Part shown: positions 8,006 through 17,189 of the stretch, piece by piece
How the letters are laid out: every line of letters begins with the position of its first letter
How positions within the stretch are numbered: the stretch's first letter is position 1
Source of the DNA: SAR202 cluster bacterium
GTDB taxonomy: Bacteria; Chloroflexota; Dehalococcoidia; Lucifugimonadales; UBA2962
Direction: 5' to 3'
Assembly (NCBI GenBank): GCA_022447925.1
Contig: JAKUTS010000007.1
Span: 40,355 to 104,354 of the forward strand
Length of the DNA stretch: 64,000 bases
Position numbers and translations under genes: made by a program
Notes under the pieces: generated by a model
Databases searched by the model: none
What the model saw: the letters and a program-made list of their open reading frames with translations, nothing else
Told to the model about the DNA's origin: nothing

Positions 8006-9985
8006 ATGGAACAATCCTTTTCTGTTGTATCCGACTTTAAAGCTACTGGAGATCAACCTGAAGCCATCAAGAAACTAAGTATTGGCGTTGGACAGGGCGT
8101 AAAACATCAAACCTTATTAGGCGTCACTGGTAGTGGTAAAACATTTACCATTGCAAATATGGTTGCTGAAATACAGCGTCCCACATTAGTAATAGCGCAT
8201 AATAAGACGTTGGCAGCTCAGTTAGCGACCGAGTTCAAGGAATTTCTACCAAATAATGCTGTCGAATATTTTGTTAGTTACTATGACTACTATCAGCCTG
8301 AAGCTTACATACCTCGGACTGACACTTACATCGAGAAGGATGCCGATGTTAATGAACAGTTAGACAAACTGAGACATTCTGCGACCAGAGCTTTGTTGAC
8401 CAGAAAGGACGTACTAATTGTGGCATCAGTCTCATGCATCTTTGGATTAGGGTCTCCTGAAGAGTATGAATCTTTCGTTGCTTATGTACGTAAAGGTGAA
8501 AACCATTCCCGAAAAAAACTAATACGTAAATTGGTTGATATGCAATACGAGCGAAATGATTTCGATTTGTCGAGAGGTCGATTTCGCGTGCGAGGAGATA
8601 CTTTGGAATTGATGCCTGCTTACGAAGAAGCCTTGGGTGTGAGAATTGAATTTTGGGGCGACCAGATTGATAGAATTGTGTCACTTGAACCGTTGACTGG
8701 AGAAATATTATCTGAGTTAGAAGACATTGAAATTTATCCAGCTAAGCACTTTGTAACCTCTGAAGATAAACTCAAAAACGCGATTAATGATATCCAAGAA
8801 GAGCTAAGCTGGGCTCTAAAAAGTTTACGTGAACAAGATAAGTTAGTAGAAGCGCAACGTCTAGAATCAAGGACGTTATACGATATCGAGATGTTACGAG
8901 AGACAGGTTATTGTGCAGGTGTGGAAAATTATGCACGTCATTTATCTGGCCGCACACCCGGTAGCGTTCCTTATACGCTTATCGATTACTTTCCTGATGA
9001 CTTCGTAATTGTTGTTGATGAATCTCACATGACATTGCCTCAAATTCGGGCGATGTACGGAGGAGACAGGTCTAGGAAAGAGGTTTTGGTTGAACATGGC
9101 TTTAGATTGCCTTCGGCCTTAGATAATCGCCCGCTCAGTTTTCCAGAGTTTGAAGATCATGTGAATCAAATAGTATATGTTTCTGCAACTCCGGGCCCAT
9201 ATGAGATGGAGCATAGTAAAAATGTAGTAGAGCAAGTAATCAGGCCTACTGGATTAATCGATCCAATTATTGAAGTAAAACCGACTCGAGGACAAATTGA
9301 TGACCTGCTTGAGATGATTAGAAACCGGGTCGCTGAAAATCAGCGATGTTTGATAACTACCTTAACAAAGAGAATGGCAGAAGAATTATCAGATTATTTA
9401 CGAGAAGTTGGCATCAAGACACACCACATGCATTCCGAGATAGACACATTAGAACGGAGTGAGATATTAAGAGATTTGAGGCTAGGCATTTATGATGTGG
9501 TAGTTGGGATAAATTTGCTTCGCGAAGGTATTGATCTTCCTGAAGTTAGCTTAGTTGCGATACTAGATGCAGATAAAGAGGGTTATTTGAGGTCTCAAAC
9601 AGCTTTGATTCAAACAATTGGACGCGCTGCAAGGCATGTTGATGGGTATGTTGTTATGTATGCAGACAAAGTTACCAAGTCAATGAATAAAGCAATTGAT
9701 GAAACTAATCGTCGAAGAGTGATACAAGAATCGTACAACTTGGAGTATGGGATAACCCCTCAAGGCATAAGGAAAACAATTCATGACATTACAGAACGTG
9801 TTCGGGAAACTGTTCAAAAAGACGAGTTTATAAACTCTCAAGGCAATCTGCCTAAAGATGAACTGGTAAAATTGATAAATGATTTACAGTTACAGATGAA
9901 GGATGCAGCTAAAAAGCTCGAATTTGAAAAAGCTGCCTTATTACGGGACCAAATTGTAGATCTTAGAAAAGTATTAATAGATTAA
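8006..9985 (+). CDS. uvrB: Excinuclease ABC subunit B (UvrB)
   Basis: The 659-residue protein is the damage-verification helicase of nucleotide excision repair. It shows Walker A GVTGSGKT near the N-terminus, the beta-hairpin region around [20 protein letters not shown], Walker B with VVDESHMT, helicase motifs V and VI ([23 protein letters not shown]), and a C-terminal UVR motif ([17 protein letters not shown]) that binds UvrC. Length is standard. It starts three bases after ruvA, so recombination and repair genes share a transcript here. Confidence 0.98.
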   Translation: MEQSFSVVSDFKATGDQPEAIKKLSIGVGQGVKHQTLLGVTGSGKTFTIANMVAEIQRPTLVIAHNKTLAAQLATEFKEFLPNNAVEYFVSYYDYYQPEAYIPRTDTYIEKDADVNEQLDKLRHSATRALLTRKDVLIVASVSCIFGLGSPEEYESFVAYVRKGENHSRKKLIRKLVDMQYERNDFDLSRGRFRVRGDTLELMPAYEEALGVRIEFWGDQIDRIVSLEPLTGEILSELEDIEIYPAKHFVTSEDKLKNAINDIQEELSWALKSLREQDKLVEAQRLESRTLYDIEMLRETGYCAGVENYARHLSGRTPGSVPYTLIDYFPDDFVIVVDESHMTLPQIRAMYGGDRSRKEVLVEHGFRLPSALDNRPLSFPEFEDHVNQIVYVSATPGPYEMEHSKNVVEQVIRPTGLIDPIIEVKPTRGQIDDLLEMIRNRVAENQRCLITTLTKRMAEELSDYLREVGIKTHHMHSEIDTLERSEILRDLRLGIYDVVVGINLLREGIDLPEVSLVAILDADKEGYLRSQTALIQTIGRAARHVDGYVVMYADKVTKSMNKAIDETNRRRVIQESYNLEYGITPQGIRKTIHDITERVRETVQKDEFINSQGNLPKDELVKLINDLQLQMKDAAKKLEFEKAALLRDQIVDLRKVLID

Positions 9986-10011
9986 AAAACCATTAGGAAT
10001 ATCAAATTCCG

Positions 10012-10041
10012 TTGACATAGCTTCTTCTGTAACAATACAAT
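10012..10041 (+). promoter_or_regulatory. Candidate promoter for the sufT-like gene
   Basis: TTGACA (10012-10017) and TACAAT (10036-10041) separated by 18 bases, about 70 bases before the ATG of the MIP18-family gene. This suggests the gene is transcribed separately from the rpsP-uvrB operon. Confidence 0.55.
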
Positions 10042-10114
10042 TTTAAAGATACGTAATGCATAACCGTTTAACTGTCATTAAACCCGAAATATAAAAACCT
10101 ATGGAGATTAACTT

Positions 10115-10432
10115 ATGACCAGCGAAACAACAGTCTTAAACAAAGACATTGTAATGGAAGCGCTTCGCGATGTTTATGACCCCGAAATACCAATAAACGT
10201 AGTAGATTTAGGTTTGATTTATGACTGTGCGGTAGATGAAGGAAATGTTGACATCAAGATGACTCTTACTTTTGCAGGCTGTGGTATGGGACCTTATATC
10301 GCGCAACAAGCAGAATGGAGAATAGCTGAACTAGATGGAGTTGATGATGTTAATGTTGAACTAGTTTATGATCCTCCATGGACACCTGACTTAATTTCAG
10401 AAGAAGGTAGATCAGAGTTAGGGATCGATTAA
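10115..10432 (+). CDS. MIP18/DUF59-family Fe-S assembly protein (SufT-like)
   Basis: The 105-residue protein is a DUF59 (MIP18, PaaD/SufT) domain with the conserved DVYDPEIPINVVDLGLIYD motif and the TFAGCGMGPYIAQQAE segment, where the Cys sits in the family's conserved T-x-x-G-C-x-x position. Such proteins help mature Fe-S clusters. Here it stands between its own promoter and an intrinsic terminator, with an Mrp/ApbC carrier gene next, a functionally matching pair. It is short enough to be SufT-like rather than part of a phenylacetate monooxygenase; no paa genes are nearby. Confidence 0.88.
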   Translation: MTSETTVLNKDIVMEALRDVYDPEIPINVVDLGLIYDCAVDEGNVDIKMTLTFAGCGMGPYIAQQAEWRIAELDGVDDVNVELVYDPPWTPDLISEEGRSELGID

Positions 10433-10455
10433 GTTCATATTGACTGTTAAAACCT

Positions 10456-10482
10456 AAAAAGGGGTCATAGAGGCCCCTTTTT
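10456..10482 (+). terminator. Intrinsic terminator after the sufT-like gene
   Basis: A 9-bp stem AAAAAGGGG / CCCCTTTTT with a 9-base loop lies 24 bases after the stop codon and its 3' arm doubles as the T-run. The symmetrical A and T runs could let it work in both directions. Confidence 0.85.
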
Positions 10483-10536
10483 GTATTACATTAGAATTAT
10501 TCATGTCTTGAAAAGTACTAAATTTAGAGGGAAATA

Positions 10537-11367
10537 ATGACGCAAAAACCGAATAACCCAGCACAGAATGCCCAAGCTCGCGCAAAAATTGAATCTATGA
10601 AGCGTCAGTTTGAACAACGTAGGGCAATTAGTTCGGCTTTAGAAACCGTTAAAAATAAAATAGGGGTTTATAGTGGTAAAGGTGGAGTAGGCAAAACAAC
10701 TGTCTCAGTAAACCTGGCTGTTAGCCTGGCTGAAGCAGGGAATTCTGTAGGTATTTTAGATGTAGACATAGATTGTCCAAATGTTGTTAGAGCGATGAAG
10801 ATATTTGAACCTCCAGAAATGGCCGAGGACAAGAGATTGATACCTCCCAGCCGGTTTGGTGTATCTGTGATGTCGATGGGCTTTTTTCAACAAAAAGAAG
10901 ACGAGGCAATAATATGGCGAGGGCCGATGGTTCATAATGCGATAAATCAATTATTGCAATCGACAGTATGGGGTGAACTAGATTTCCTGATAGTCGATCT
11001 TCCGCCAGGTACTTCAGATGGTCCATTGACTGTAATGCAAACTTTAGATTTGGACGGATTTGTTATTGTAACCGCTCCACAAGAGTTAGCTATGATGGAT
11101 GCTAAAAGATCTATAAATATGATTAAAACATTAAAAGTTGATGTGTTAGGTGTAGTAGAAAATTTTTCGGGAGAAATATTTGGCAGCGGCGCTGGCGAAG
11201 AGATATGTAATGAACTGGATTTGCCATTTCTTGGTAAATTAGGATTAAGTTCAGATTATCGAGATGAAACCAAACCAACAGTTTTGACGAGTGATACCGT
11301 GCGAGATGAATACAGGGTAGTAGTATCCCAATTGGAAATTGAATTAGATAAAAAACAAGCTTCATAA
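10537..11367 (+). CDS. Mrp/NBP35-family Fe-S cluster carrier ATPase (ApbC-like)
   Basis: The 276-residue protein has the deviant Walker A of the Mrp/MinD superfamily (YSGKGGVGKTTVSVNLA, about residues 46-56), switch I LDVDIDCPN, and FLIVDLPPGTSDGPLT. Mrp proteins hold and pass on a 4Fe-4S cluster at a dimer interface. The usual C-terminal C-x-x-C of cluster-binding members is not evident: the equivalent region reads GVVENFSGEIFGSGAGEEIC, where most have N-M-S/A...C-x-x-C. This may affect cluster binding. Unlike many Mrp proteins it lacks a fused DUF59 domain, which is supplied by the neighbouring gene. Confidence 0.9.
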   Translation: MTQKPNNPAQNAQARAKIESMKRQFEQRRAISSALETVKNKIGVYSGKGGVGKTTVSVNLAVSLAEAGNSVGILDVDIDCPNVVRAMKIFEPPEMAEDKRLIPPSRFGVSVMSMGFFQQKEDEAIIWRGPMVHNAINQLLQSTVWGELDFLIVDLPPGTSDGPLTVMQTLDLDGFVIVTAPQELAMMDAKRSINMIKTLKVDVLGVVENFSGEIFGSGAGEEICNELDLPFLGKLGLSSDYRDETKPTVLTSDTVRDEYRVVVSQLEIELDKKQAS

Positions 11368-11431
11368 AGATATTAAACGCCAATTTGACATCAATTAGAA
11401 TAAATTATTTCATTGGTGTTTATTAAGCAAT

Positions 11432-12256
11432 ATGCAGGATTTCGATATAAAAACTAATGACAAATCTACTGGAGATGAGATCCTGAATAATCGAATTGAG
11501 ATTTCGAACATTAGTAAAAGCTACTTATCTAGTAATGGAGTTGTGAGTAAGGTGCTTAACTCTGTTAATTTCGAAATTGCTCGATCAGAATTTGTATCAT
11601 TGCTGGGGCCTAGTGGATGTGGTAAGACTACTTTGTTGAAAATCATATCTGGTTTAATCGCCCCAGACTCAGGTGAGGTTAAAATTGAAGGTAGCTCGCC
11701 AGCAAATTCTCGTAGAGATAAAAGTATTGGATACATGTCTCAGGATCCTGCTTTGATTCCATGGCGCACGGTTTATGAGAACGTAAGATTGCCGGCTGAA
11801 GTTAATAAAGCCTTTACTAATGAAAATTATAGAACTGTTGAAGAACTTGTTTCGTTAGTGGGCTTAGATGGATTCGAGTCTCATTACCCATACCAGTTAT
11901 CCGGGGGAATGCGGCAGAGAGTTTCATTGGCAAGGGCTCTATCAATTAATCCTAAAGTGTTGTTGATGGACGAACCATTCGGTGCTTTAGATGAAATAAC
12001 AAGAGAAGCGATGCGTTACGAACTGCTTAACTTATGGAATAAAACTAAACCAACAGTATTATTTGTTACCCATAATTCAACGGAAGCCGTCCTCTTATCT
12101 GATCGAGTTGTTGTTATGCCTAAAACAAGTGATGGTGTTATTACCAACATAAATGTGCCTCTAGATCGTCCTAGGTCAGAAAAGATAGAATTTACTTCAA
12201 GTTTTATTCAGCTTATCAATCAAGTTAGAAACTCATACAAATGTCAGCCCAATTGA
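11432..12256 (+). CDS. ABC transporter ATP-binding protein (nitrate/sulfonate/NMT1 type)
   Basis: The 274-residue ATPase has Walker A GPSGCGKTT, a Q-loop (YMSQDPALIPWRTVYENV), the signature LSGGMRQRVSLARAL and Walker B VLLMDEPFGALDE. The PWRTVxEN segment and ALDE are characteristic of the SsuB/TauB/ThiZ group of importers. The last 16 bases overlap the permease gene, and a periplasmic binding protein follows, so it is a complete three-gene importer. The substrate cannot be told from the ATPase. Confidence 0.93.
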   Translation: MQDFDIKTNDKSTGDEILNNRIEISNISKSYLSSNGVVSKVLNSVNFEIARSEFVSLLGPSGCGKTTLLKIISGLIAPDSGEVKIEGSSPANSRRDKSIGYMSQDPALIPWRTVYENVRLPAEVNKAFTNENYRTVEELVSLVGLDGFESHYPYQLSGGMRQRVSLARALSINPKVLLMDEPFGALDEITREAMRYELLNLWNKTKPTVLFVTHNSTEAVLLSDRVVVMPKTSDGVITNINVPLDRPRSEKIEFTSSFIQLINQVRNSYKCQPN

Positions 12257-13041
12257 TCAGCATGATAAAACAGGCTTACTACTGGATAGGTCCCCCAGTA
12301 ATTGTTTTTTTATTGGTGTTTGCTGTGTGGGAAATTTCGGTTAGATTGTCTGAGATTGAAGATTATTTATTGCCTGCTCCTTCTGCAATCATTACGGAGG
12401 TTTTAACCAATATTTCGGATTATGCCTTCAACACTATAGTCACAATAGGAGAAGCGATTGGAGGGTTTGTTTTGGGATCTATCTTTGCAATAATTGGAGC
12501 ATCAATTATGTACCAATCTCGGTTTTTGGAACGTGGCTTACTCCCTGTCGCGATATTGATAAAGGTGACTCCAATTATTGCGATAGCACCGTTATTTGTT
12601 ATTTGGTTCGGATTTGGCCTGCTTCCTAAAATATTAATCGCTGCGATAATCACCTTTTTCCCGGTACTTGTGAATTGTCTGTCTGGGATGAGGGCAACTA
12701 GCAGCGATATAACGGACTTACTTAAATCATTAAATGCTTCCAAATCTGAGATAATGATAAAAGCAAGTTTCCCGAATTCTTATCCCTACTTGTTCGCCTC
12801 GTTTAAAATTGCTATTCCACTGGCAGTGATAGGAGCAGTAGTGGCCGAGTGGTTTTCAGGAGACAGAGGATTGGGGAGTATGATTATAAGAGCTAACAAT
12901 AATTTGGATATGCCGCAATTATTCGGAGCAGTTTTCGTATTAGCTTTGATGGGCGTCGTATTAACATCATTGGTTATATATATAGAAAAGAGGGTTCTTT
13001 TTTGGCATGATAGCCAAAAAGTAGAAAATGAAATTTGGTGA
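12241..13041 (+). CDS. ABC transporter permease (SsuC/TauC/ThiX-like)
   Basis: The 266-residue membrane protein has about six hydrophobic segments and the EAA-type cytoplasmic loop (SFPNSYPYLFASFKIAIPLAVIGAVVAEWF then GDRGLGSMI) that docks on the ATPase. PTPIIAIAPLFVIWFG-like sequence (TPIIAIAPLFVIWFGFG) is typical of the nitrate/sulfonate/taurine permease family. It overlaps the ATPase gene by 16 bases, implying translational coupling. Confidence 0.92.
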   Translation: MSAQLISMIKQAYYWIGPPVIVFLLVFAVWEISVRLSEIEDYLLPAPSAIITEVLTNISDYAFNTIVTIGEAIGGFVLGSIFAIIGASIMYQSRFLERGLLPVAILIKVTPIIAIAPLFVIWFGFGLLPKILIAAIITFFPVLVNCLSGMRATSSDITDLLKSLNASKSEIMIKASFPNSYPYLFASFKIAIPLAVIGAVVAEWFSGDRGLGSMIIRANNNLDMPQLFGAVFVLALMGVVLTSLVIYIEKRVLFWHDSQKVENEIW

Positions 13042-13070
13042 AAATTCTGGCTGTGGGAAAAGGAAGAAAA

Positions 13071-14078
13071 ATGGTTTCAAGATTAAGTTTAATGGCACTT
13101 ATCATTGCTGTTTCGATCATTGTTGGGTGCGCTGAAAATAATAAAACAGTAGATGAGATAGTTTTTATGGCCGGTTATAAGCCTCAAGCAAATTTGCCGT
13201 TTGTGGGCGTGTATGTTGCTGATAATAATGGCTATTTTGAACAACAAAGCCTAAATGTGGATATCAAACATGCTTCATCAGGTGAACACGTCAAATTGTT
13301 ATTGTCAGGAGATATTCAGTTTTCTACATCTGATGCGGGTTCAGTATTAAAACAAATATCCAATTCGGAAGCACCTTTAACGGCTGTAGCTCTACTTGGA
13401 CAAAGGGGTCAACAAGGATATATAGCATTAGAGGATTCTAAGATTGACTCACTAACAGACTGGGAGGGTAAAACTTTTGGATATAAAATTTCTATACCCT
13501 CTGACTATATGGCGATGATGGAGTCAGAAGGAGTATTAAGAGAAAACATAAAAGAGGTTAGTGTAGGGTTTGATCCGAGGATATTGACCGAAGGAAAGGT
13601 TGATATTCTCGCGGTGTACAAATCCAATGAGCCTGACACAATTAGATCTCTGGGATATGAAGTAACTCTTTGGGATCCGTACGATTATGGAGTACCAACT
13701 TTAGGGTTAACCTATATCACTACTAACGACTATGCCAATGAAAACCCTGACGTGGTTAGACGTTTTCTGAAAGCGACTTTGCAAGGTATACAGTTTGCAA
13801 GAGATAACCCTGATGCAGCAATAGAAATAGTGTTACAGTATGCTCCAGAGACTACAGTAGAACATCAAGGTTTTATGTTGAAAACAGAGATAACAGATGC
13901 GATAAGTGAATTAACTGATACAAACGGACTTGGTACTATGACAGATTCACAATGGAAATCTCTTTATGATCATCTTATGGAATACAATGCTCTTGAGAAT
14001 GAATTTGATTACAAAAATGCCTTCAGGTCAGAGTTTGTGGATGAGATATATGAATCAGGAGATTTGGTATGGCCGTAA
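13071..14078 (+). CDS. NMT1/ThiY-like substrate-binding lipoprotein
   Basis: A binding protein of the NMT1/SsuA superfamily. I choose ATG 13071 over the in-frame TTG at 13035 because AAGGAAG sits just upstream and the protein then opens with a clean lipoprotein signal (LIIAVSIIVGC, lipobox Cys about residue 20). The fold is seen in YVADNNGYFEQQSLNVDIKH, LLSGDIQFSTSDAGSVL, and VRRFLKATLQGIQFARDNPDAAIEIVLQYAP, the last being typical of hydroxymethylpyrimidine (ThiY) and related binders. A thiamine-precursor or similar heteroaromatic ligand is plausible but not shown; no thi gene or TPP riboswitch is adjacent. Confidence 0.88.
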   Translation: MVSRLSLMALIIAVSIIVGCAENNKTVDEIVFMAGYKPQANLPFVGVYVADNNGYFEQQSLNVDIKHASSGEHVKLLLSGDIQFSTSDAGSVLKQISNSEAPLTAVALLGQRGQQGYIALEDSKIDSLTDWEGKTFGYKISIPSDYMAMMESEGVLRENIKEVSVGFDPRILTEGKVDILAVYKSNEPDTIRSLGYEVTLWDPYDYGVPTLGLTYITTNDYANENPDVVRRFLKATLQGIQFARDNPDAAIEIVLQYAPETTVEHQGFMLKTEITDAISELTDTNGLGTMTDSQWKSLYDHLMEYNALENEFDYKNAFRSEFVDEIYESGDLVWP

Positions 14079-14111
14079 CTAATAATCAGTTTAATTCCAC
14101 CAACCTAGTGT

Positions 14112-14900
14112 ATGAAAAAGAAACCAACTCGTAGAAGCCATTATTCTGCTGGACTGCGGACCTACTATCTCGATTGGGGAGGAAGTAGCCAGCATCATAT
14201 GTTACTTCTGCATGATTTAGGGGATTCGTCTCGTACTTGGGATTTAATTTCAGCGAAATTTAGGGAAAAATATAGGATTTATTCAGTTGAGCTAAGGGGC
14301 CACGGACATAGTGACAGACCTTCCGATCCAAATTATAGATTCAATGACTTCTATTCTGATATTAAGAGCTTAGCAGTTTCTCTTAATTTAAATAAAGCAG
14401 TAGTAGTTGGCCATGGAGCTGGATCAAGATTGGCAGCAAAGTTGTCGGTTGAAAACCCTCAAATGGTGTCTAATCTTATTCTTTATGACCTAGAACAAAA
14501 TTCTATTTCTGATGTTACTAAATGGATATCTATCGAAGACACGATCAGATTTCTGCAATCGCAACGTCCAAGGGTGGATCTAGATAGCATTAATCGTCAG
14601 GCCAGAAATTTAACCAGTGGAGGCCTCGATGGAAGTAGAGCATATGTTCATGACACTTCCTCTTACTCAGTCTATATGGATGAAGATTTATGGGCCGACT
14701 GGGCTGGCATTAATTGCCCGGCATTAATTTTAAGAGGCAGGCTAAGTCAAGATCTTAATCATTCTGATGCAATAAAATTAGCAGAAACGATTTCAAAATC
14801 TAGGCTTGTGGAGTTAGAAAATGCCGGCCATTGGCTACATCAGGAATTGCCAGACGAATTTAATGATGTAATTGAATGGTATCTAGATAACTCCAGCTAA
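14112..14900 (+). CDS. Alpha/beta-hydrolase-fold protein lacking the nucleophile serine
   Basis: The 262-residue protein has the alpha/beta hydrolase layout: oxyanion region LLLHDLGDSSRTWD, SVELRGHGHSDRP, nucleophile elbow, and a C-terminal catalytic-type His in ENAGHWLHQELPDEF. The elbow reads V-G-H-G102-A-G where the family has G-x-S-x-G, so glycine replaces the nucleophile. The protein may be non-hydrolytic (some family members act as lyases or binding proteins) or use another residue. It follows the ABC importer by 33 bases and may be cotranscribed; convergent with an enoyl-CoA hydratase gene. Confidence 0.8.
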   Translation: MKKKPTRRSHYSAGLRTYYLDWGGSSQHHMLLLHDLGDSSRTWDLISAKFREKYRIYSVELRGHGHSDRPSDPNYRFNDFYSDIKSLAVSLNLNKAVVVGHGAGSRLAAKLSVENPQMVSNLILYDLEQNSISDVTKWISIEDTIRFLQSQRPRVDLDSINRQARNLTSGGLDGSRAYVHDTSSYSVYMDEDLWADWAGINCPALILRGRLSQDLNHSDAIKLAETISKSRLVELENAGHWLHQELPDEFNDVIEWYLDNSS

Positions 14901-14901
14901 T

Positions 14902-15762
14902 TTAATCACCGTTAAACGAAGGTTTTCTTTTCTGCAGAAACGCAGACACTCCCTCTTTATGATCGTTTGTTTTTTTTGCAATACCTTGAGCAATGCCAGA
15001 AATATCCATACTTTCTTCAAAATTTATGTCAGAAGATAGTTGAGTTAGCCGTTTAATGATAGCTATAGAGTATGCTGGTCCCTGGGCCAGTTTACTACAA
15101 AGATTACTAGCTTCCTCCATTAATTTATCAGGCTCTGTCACTTTAGAAACAAGACCAAGTCGATAAGCTTCGCTAGCGTTAATAACTTCTCCGGTGTACT
15201 GATACATCAGGGTATTACTTAGTCCAATCATTCTAGGCAAGTACCAGCTGGAACCATCTGCGGGGATCAATCCAACGTTTACAAATGCTTCTCTAAAAAT
15301 AGCATTTATGCTTGCTAGGCGAATATCGCAGCTGAGAGCTAGCCCCATGCCAAAACCGATTGCCGGTCCGTTTACTGCAGCAATAGAAGGTTTCCTAAGG
15401 TTGTAAATATGTTTTGTTATATTTCGGACGATTTCAATTTCATCAGATGTCGGTTCTGTTAAATTGCTTTTAATCGATTTTTCTAGTTCTGCCCAAGGGT
15501 CAGGATCAAGTTTTGATTTATTGGACGAAACATCTGCGTTTGCTTTCATCATGCGGACATCAGCACCTGAACAGAATGAATCATTATCGCCCGTGATCAA
15601 AATAACTTTGCTTTGGCTATCTTTTGAAAAATCACTTAGTATATTGATTAATTGATTGGCCATTTCAGCGCACATTGCGTTTTTCGTTTGAGGGTCATTT
15701 AAAATTAACGTTAAAACTCCCTCTTTTAGGCTGGTATTTATGTAGTGTTTTTTATTTGTCAT
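14902..15762 (-). CDS. Enoyl-CoA hydratase/isomerase family protein
   Basis: A 286-residue crotonase-fold protein. The CoA-binding and oxyanion segments are visible: NDPQTKNAM, DSFCSGADVRMMK (oxyanion Gly-Ala-Asp), AAVNGPAIGFGMGLALSCDIRLAS and the LIPADGSSWYLPRMIG segment. The second catalytic acid of hydratases is expected in FREAFVNVGLIPADG, where Glu of FREAF is a candidate. It probably acts on fatty or branched acyl-CoA. Its start overlaps the end of the CoxG-like gene by 11 bases, so the two are cotranscribed. Confidence 0.88.
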   Translation of the reverse strand: MTNKKHYINTSLKEGVLTLILNDPQTKNAMCAEMANQLINILSDFSKDSQSKVILITGDNDSFCSGADVRMMKANADVSSNKSKLDPDPWAELEKSIKSNLTEPTSDEIEIVRNITKHIYNLRKPSIAAVNGPAIGFGMGLALSCDIRLASINAIFREAFVNVGLIPADGSSWYLPRMIGLSNTLMYQYTGEVINASEAYRLGLVSKVTEPDKLMEEASNLCSKLAQGPAYSIAIIKRLTQLSSDINFEESMDISGIAQGIAKKTNDHKEGVSAFLQKRKPSFNGD

Positions 15763-16198
15763 ATATCTTGGTTTTATATTTTAGTGAACTAAATAATTTC
15801 TCTAATAAATTTGATGCAGTTTCTTCTATGAATGCAGATCCTAAACTCCCTAAAAACCCTTTAAGTTCTGCTTCCCCAACTACAACTACTTTTGTTCCAT
15901 TAGATATGCCTTTAAAAGTCACTTTCGCTTCAGCCCTAATTCCGCCTACAGTTCCGTCTCCGATGACAATAACGCGAATAGCATCGGGTCTATTAATATC
16001 AATAAGCTCTAGGGTTGCTGTATATAGTTCTTCTATCGGTCCAAACATCACTTTGTTAGAGAATGCGTAGGAATTCTTGCCGGTGCATTCAAAAGATTCA
16101 CAACCAGGAAGTAAGTTTTGTAAATTTAGTGGATCGATTAAAGTTTCAAAAGCAGATTCTTTAGGTAATGGCAAATCATGTGAATATTGTAATTTCAT
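15752..16198 (-). CDS. CoxG-like SRPBCC-family protein
   Basis: The 148-residue protein belongs to the SRPBCC/START-like superfamily and resembles carbon-monoxide-dehydrogenase subunit G (CoxG): LINPLNLQNLLPGCESFE-like opening (DPLNLQNLLPGCESFE), VMFGPIEELYTATLELID, and a C-terminal amphipathic segment (SAFIEETASNLLEKLFSSL). CoxG recruits or helps mature molybdenum hydroxylases at the membrane, but no cox/CoxL genes are in this window; here it is paired with an enoyl-CoA hydratase, so a lipid-ligand role is equally possible. Confidence 0.75.
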   Translation of the reverse strand: MKLQYSHDLPLPKESAFETLIDPLNLQNLLPGCESFECTGKNSYAFSNKVMFGPIEELYTATLELIDINRPDAIRVIVIGDGTVGGIRAEAKVTFKGISNGTKVVVVGEAELKGFLGSLGSAFIEETASNLLEKLFSSLKYKTKIYDK

Positions 16199-16343
16199 AC
16201 TGTAAGATAATTTACCATAATATATTGTTAAATGATTTAAGAAATCCTATAACAGGGTGATAACTAAAAATATTACTTTTTTGAAATATTAAATCACTTT
16301 TAAAATTACTATAATTGATTGCAACATCAATTCGAGATTAGGA

Positions 16344-17189
16344 ATGTCAGAAAATAGTGACCACTCCATACCGCATTTAATTGCGGAATATTTAAAAGGC
16401 GCCTTGATTGCTTCAGATTTAGCATCAGAGGCCTTGATGGGTAAATTTAGCTCGGTTACCCCAGCTGTGGAAGCAATGGGACTCTCATCTTGGGAGAAGG
16501 CTCCCGGCGAATTAGTTACAGAGGCCGACCTAGAGTCTGATAAATCAATAAAATCTGTACTAACCAGTATAAAAGCCCCTGGAGATATATATTCTGAAGA
16601 AGGATTCATGGCAAATGGAGGCGGAGAATATTCATGGTTGATTGACCCATTGTGCGGTACCAATTGTTATGCATCGGGTTTAGCAACATTTGGTATTTGT
16701 ATATCATTGCTTGGCCCAAATGGCACTTTAGTCCTAGGTGTTATAACTATGCCTTCCATAAAGGAACGTTTAGCAACAGTCGTTACAAAAAGTGTGACAC
16801 GCAATGGCAGGCCTTGGTTACCTACAGGACCTAAAAGTGAATTAAAAAATACCTTAATAGGGGTGTCTGTTGGCGGTTCATGGGGGAATATAGGCAATAG
16901 TCTCGTCTGGGCAGGTGAAACTGGAGGCATAATTTCCTTTGGTTCAGCGCCATATAGTTTATTTCATCTAGCTAGTGGTCACTTAGGTGCTCAGCTATTT
17001 TTTAATGCCGGCGTCGAACATATTGCTGCAGGAGCAGCTGTATGCCAGCAATTAGGTTTGGAAGTTACCGATGCCTCAGGTAGTGATATCGACTGGAGAG
17101 TTAATCAGATATATGACTGTGTATTAATATCTTGGCCTCAGTATCATGATGAACTTACTGATCTTTTGTCTAAGGATAGTTTTCAATGA
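16344..17189 (+). CDS. Inositol monophosphatase-like protein with altered metal site
   Basis: The 281-residue protein follows the IMPase/CysQ fold: ELVTEADLESD (about 56-66), EEG (85-87), LIDPLCGTNCYASG (99-112) and a C-terminal GVEHIAAGAAV (223-232). IMPases have D-P-x-D-G-T-x-N and W-D-x-A-A-G; here the second Asp is Cys104 and the W-D pair is Glu225-His226. These residues bind the catalytic metals, so classical phosphatase activity is doubtful. It overlaps trhO by four bases (ATGA), implying coupled translation. It may be a regulatory or ligand-binding relative, or use a different metal arrangement. Confidence 0.75.
   Translation: MSENSDHSIPHLIAEYLKGALIASDLASEALMGKFSSVTPAVEAMGLSSWEKAPGELVTEADLESDKSIKSVLTSIKAPGDIYSEEGFMANGGGEYSWLIDPLCGTNCYASGLATFGICISLLGPNGTLVLGVITMPSIKERLATVVTKSVTRNGRPWLPTGPKSELKNTLIGVSVGGSWGNIGNSLVWAGETGGIISFGSAPYSLFHLASGHLGAQLFFNAGVEHIAAGAAVCQQLGLEVTDASGSDIDWRVNQIYDCVLISWPQYHDELTDLLSKDSFQ

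Noticed and set aside
10456..10482. Riboswitch or attenuator before the Mrp gene
   Set aside because: The hairpin is a simple terminator close to the sufT-like stop codon with no extra conserved structure.
13035..13070. Upstream TTG start for the substrate-binding lipoprotein
   Set aside because: It adds a basic stretch before the signal peptide, while ATG 13071 has AAGGAAG directly upstream and gives a normal lipoprotein signal.
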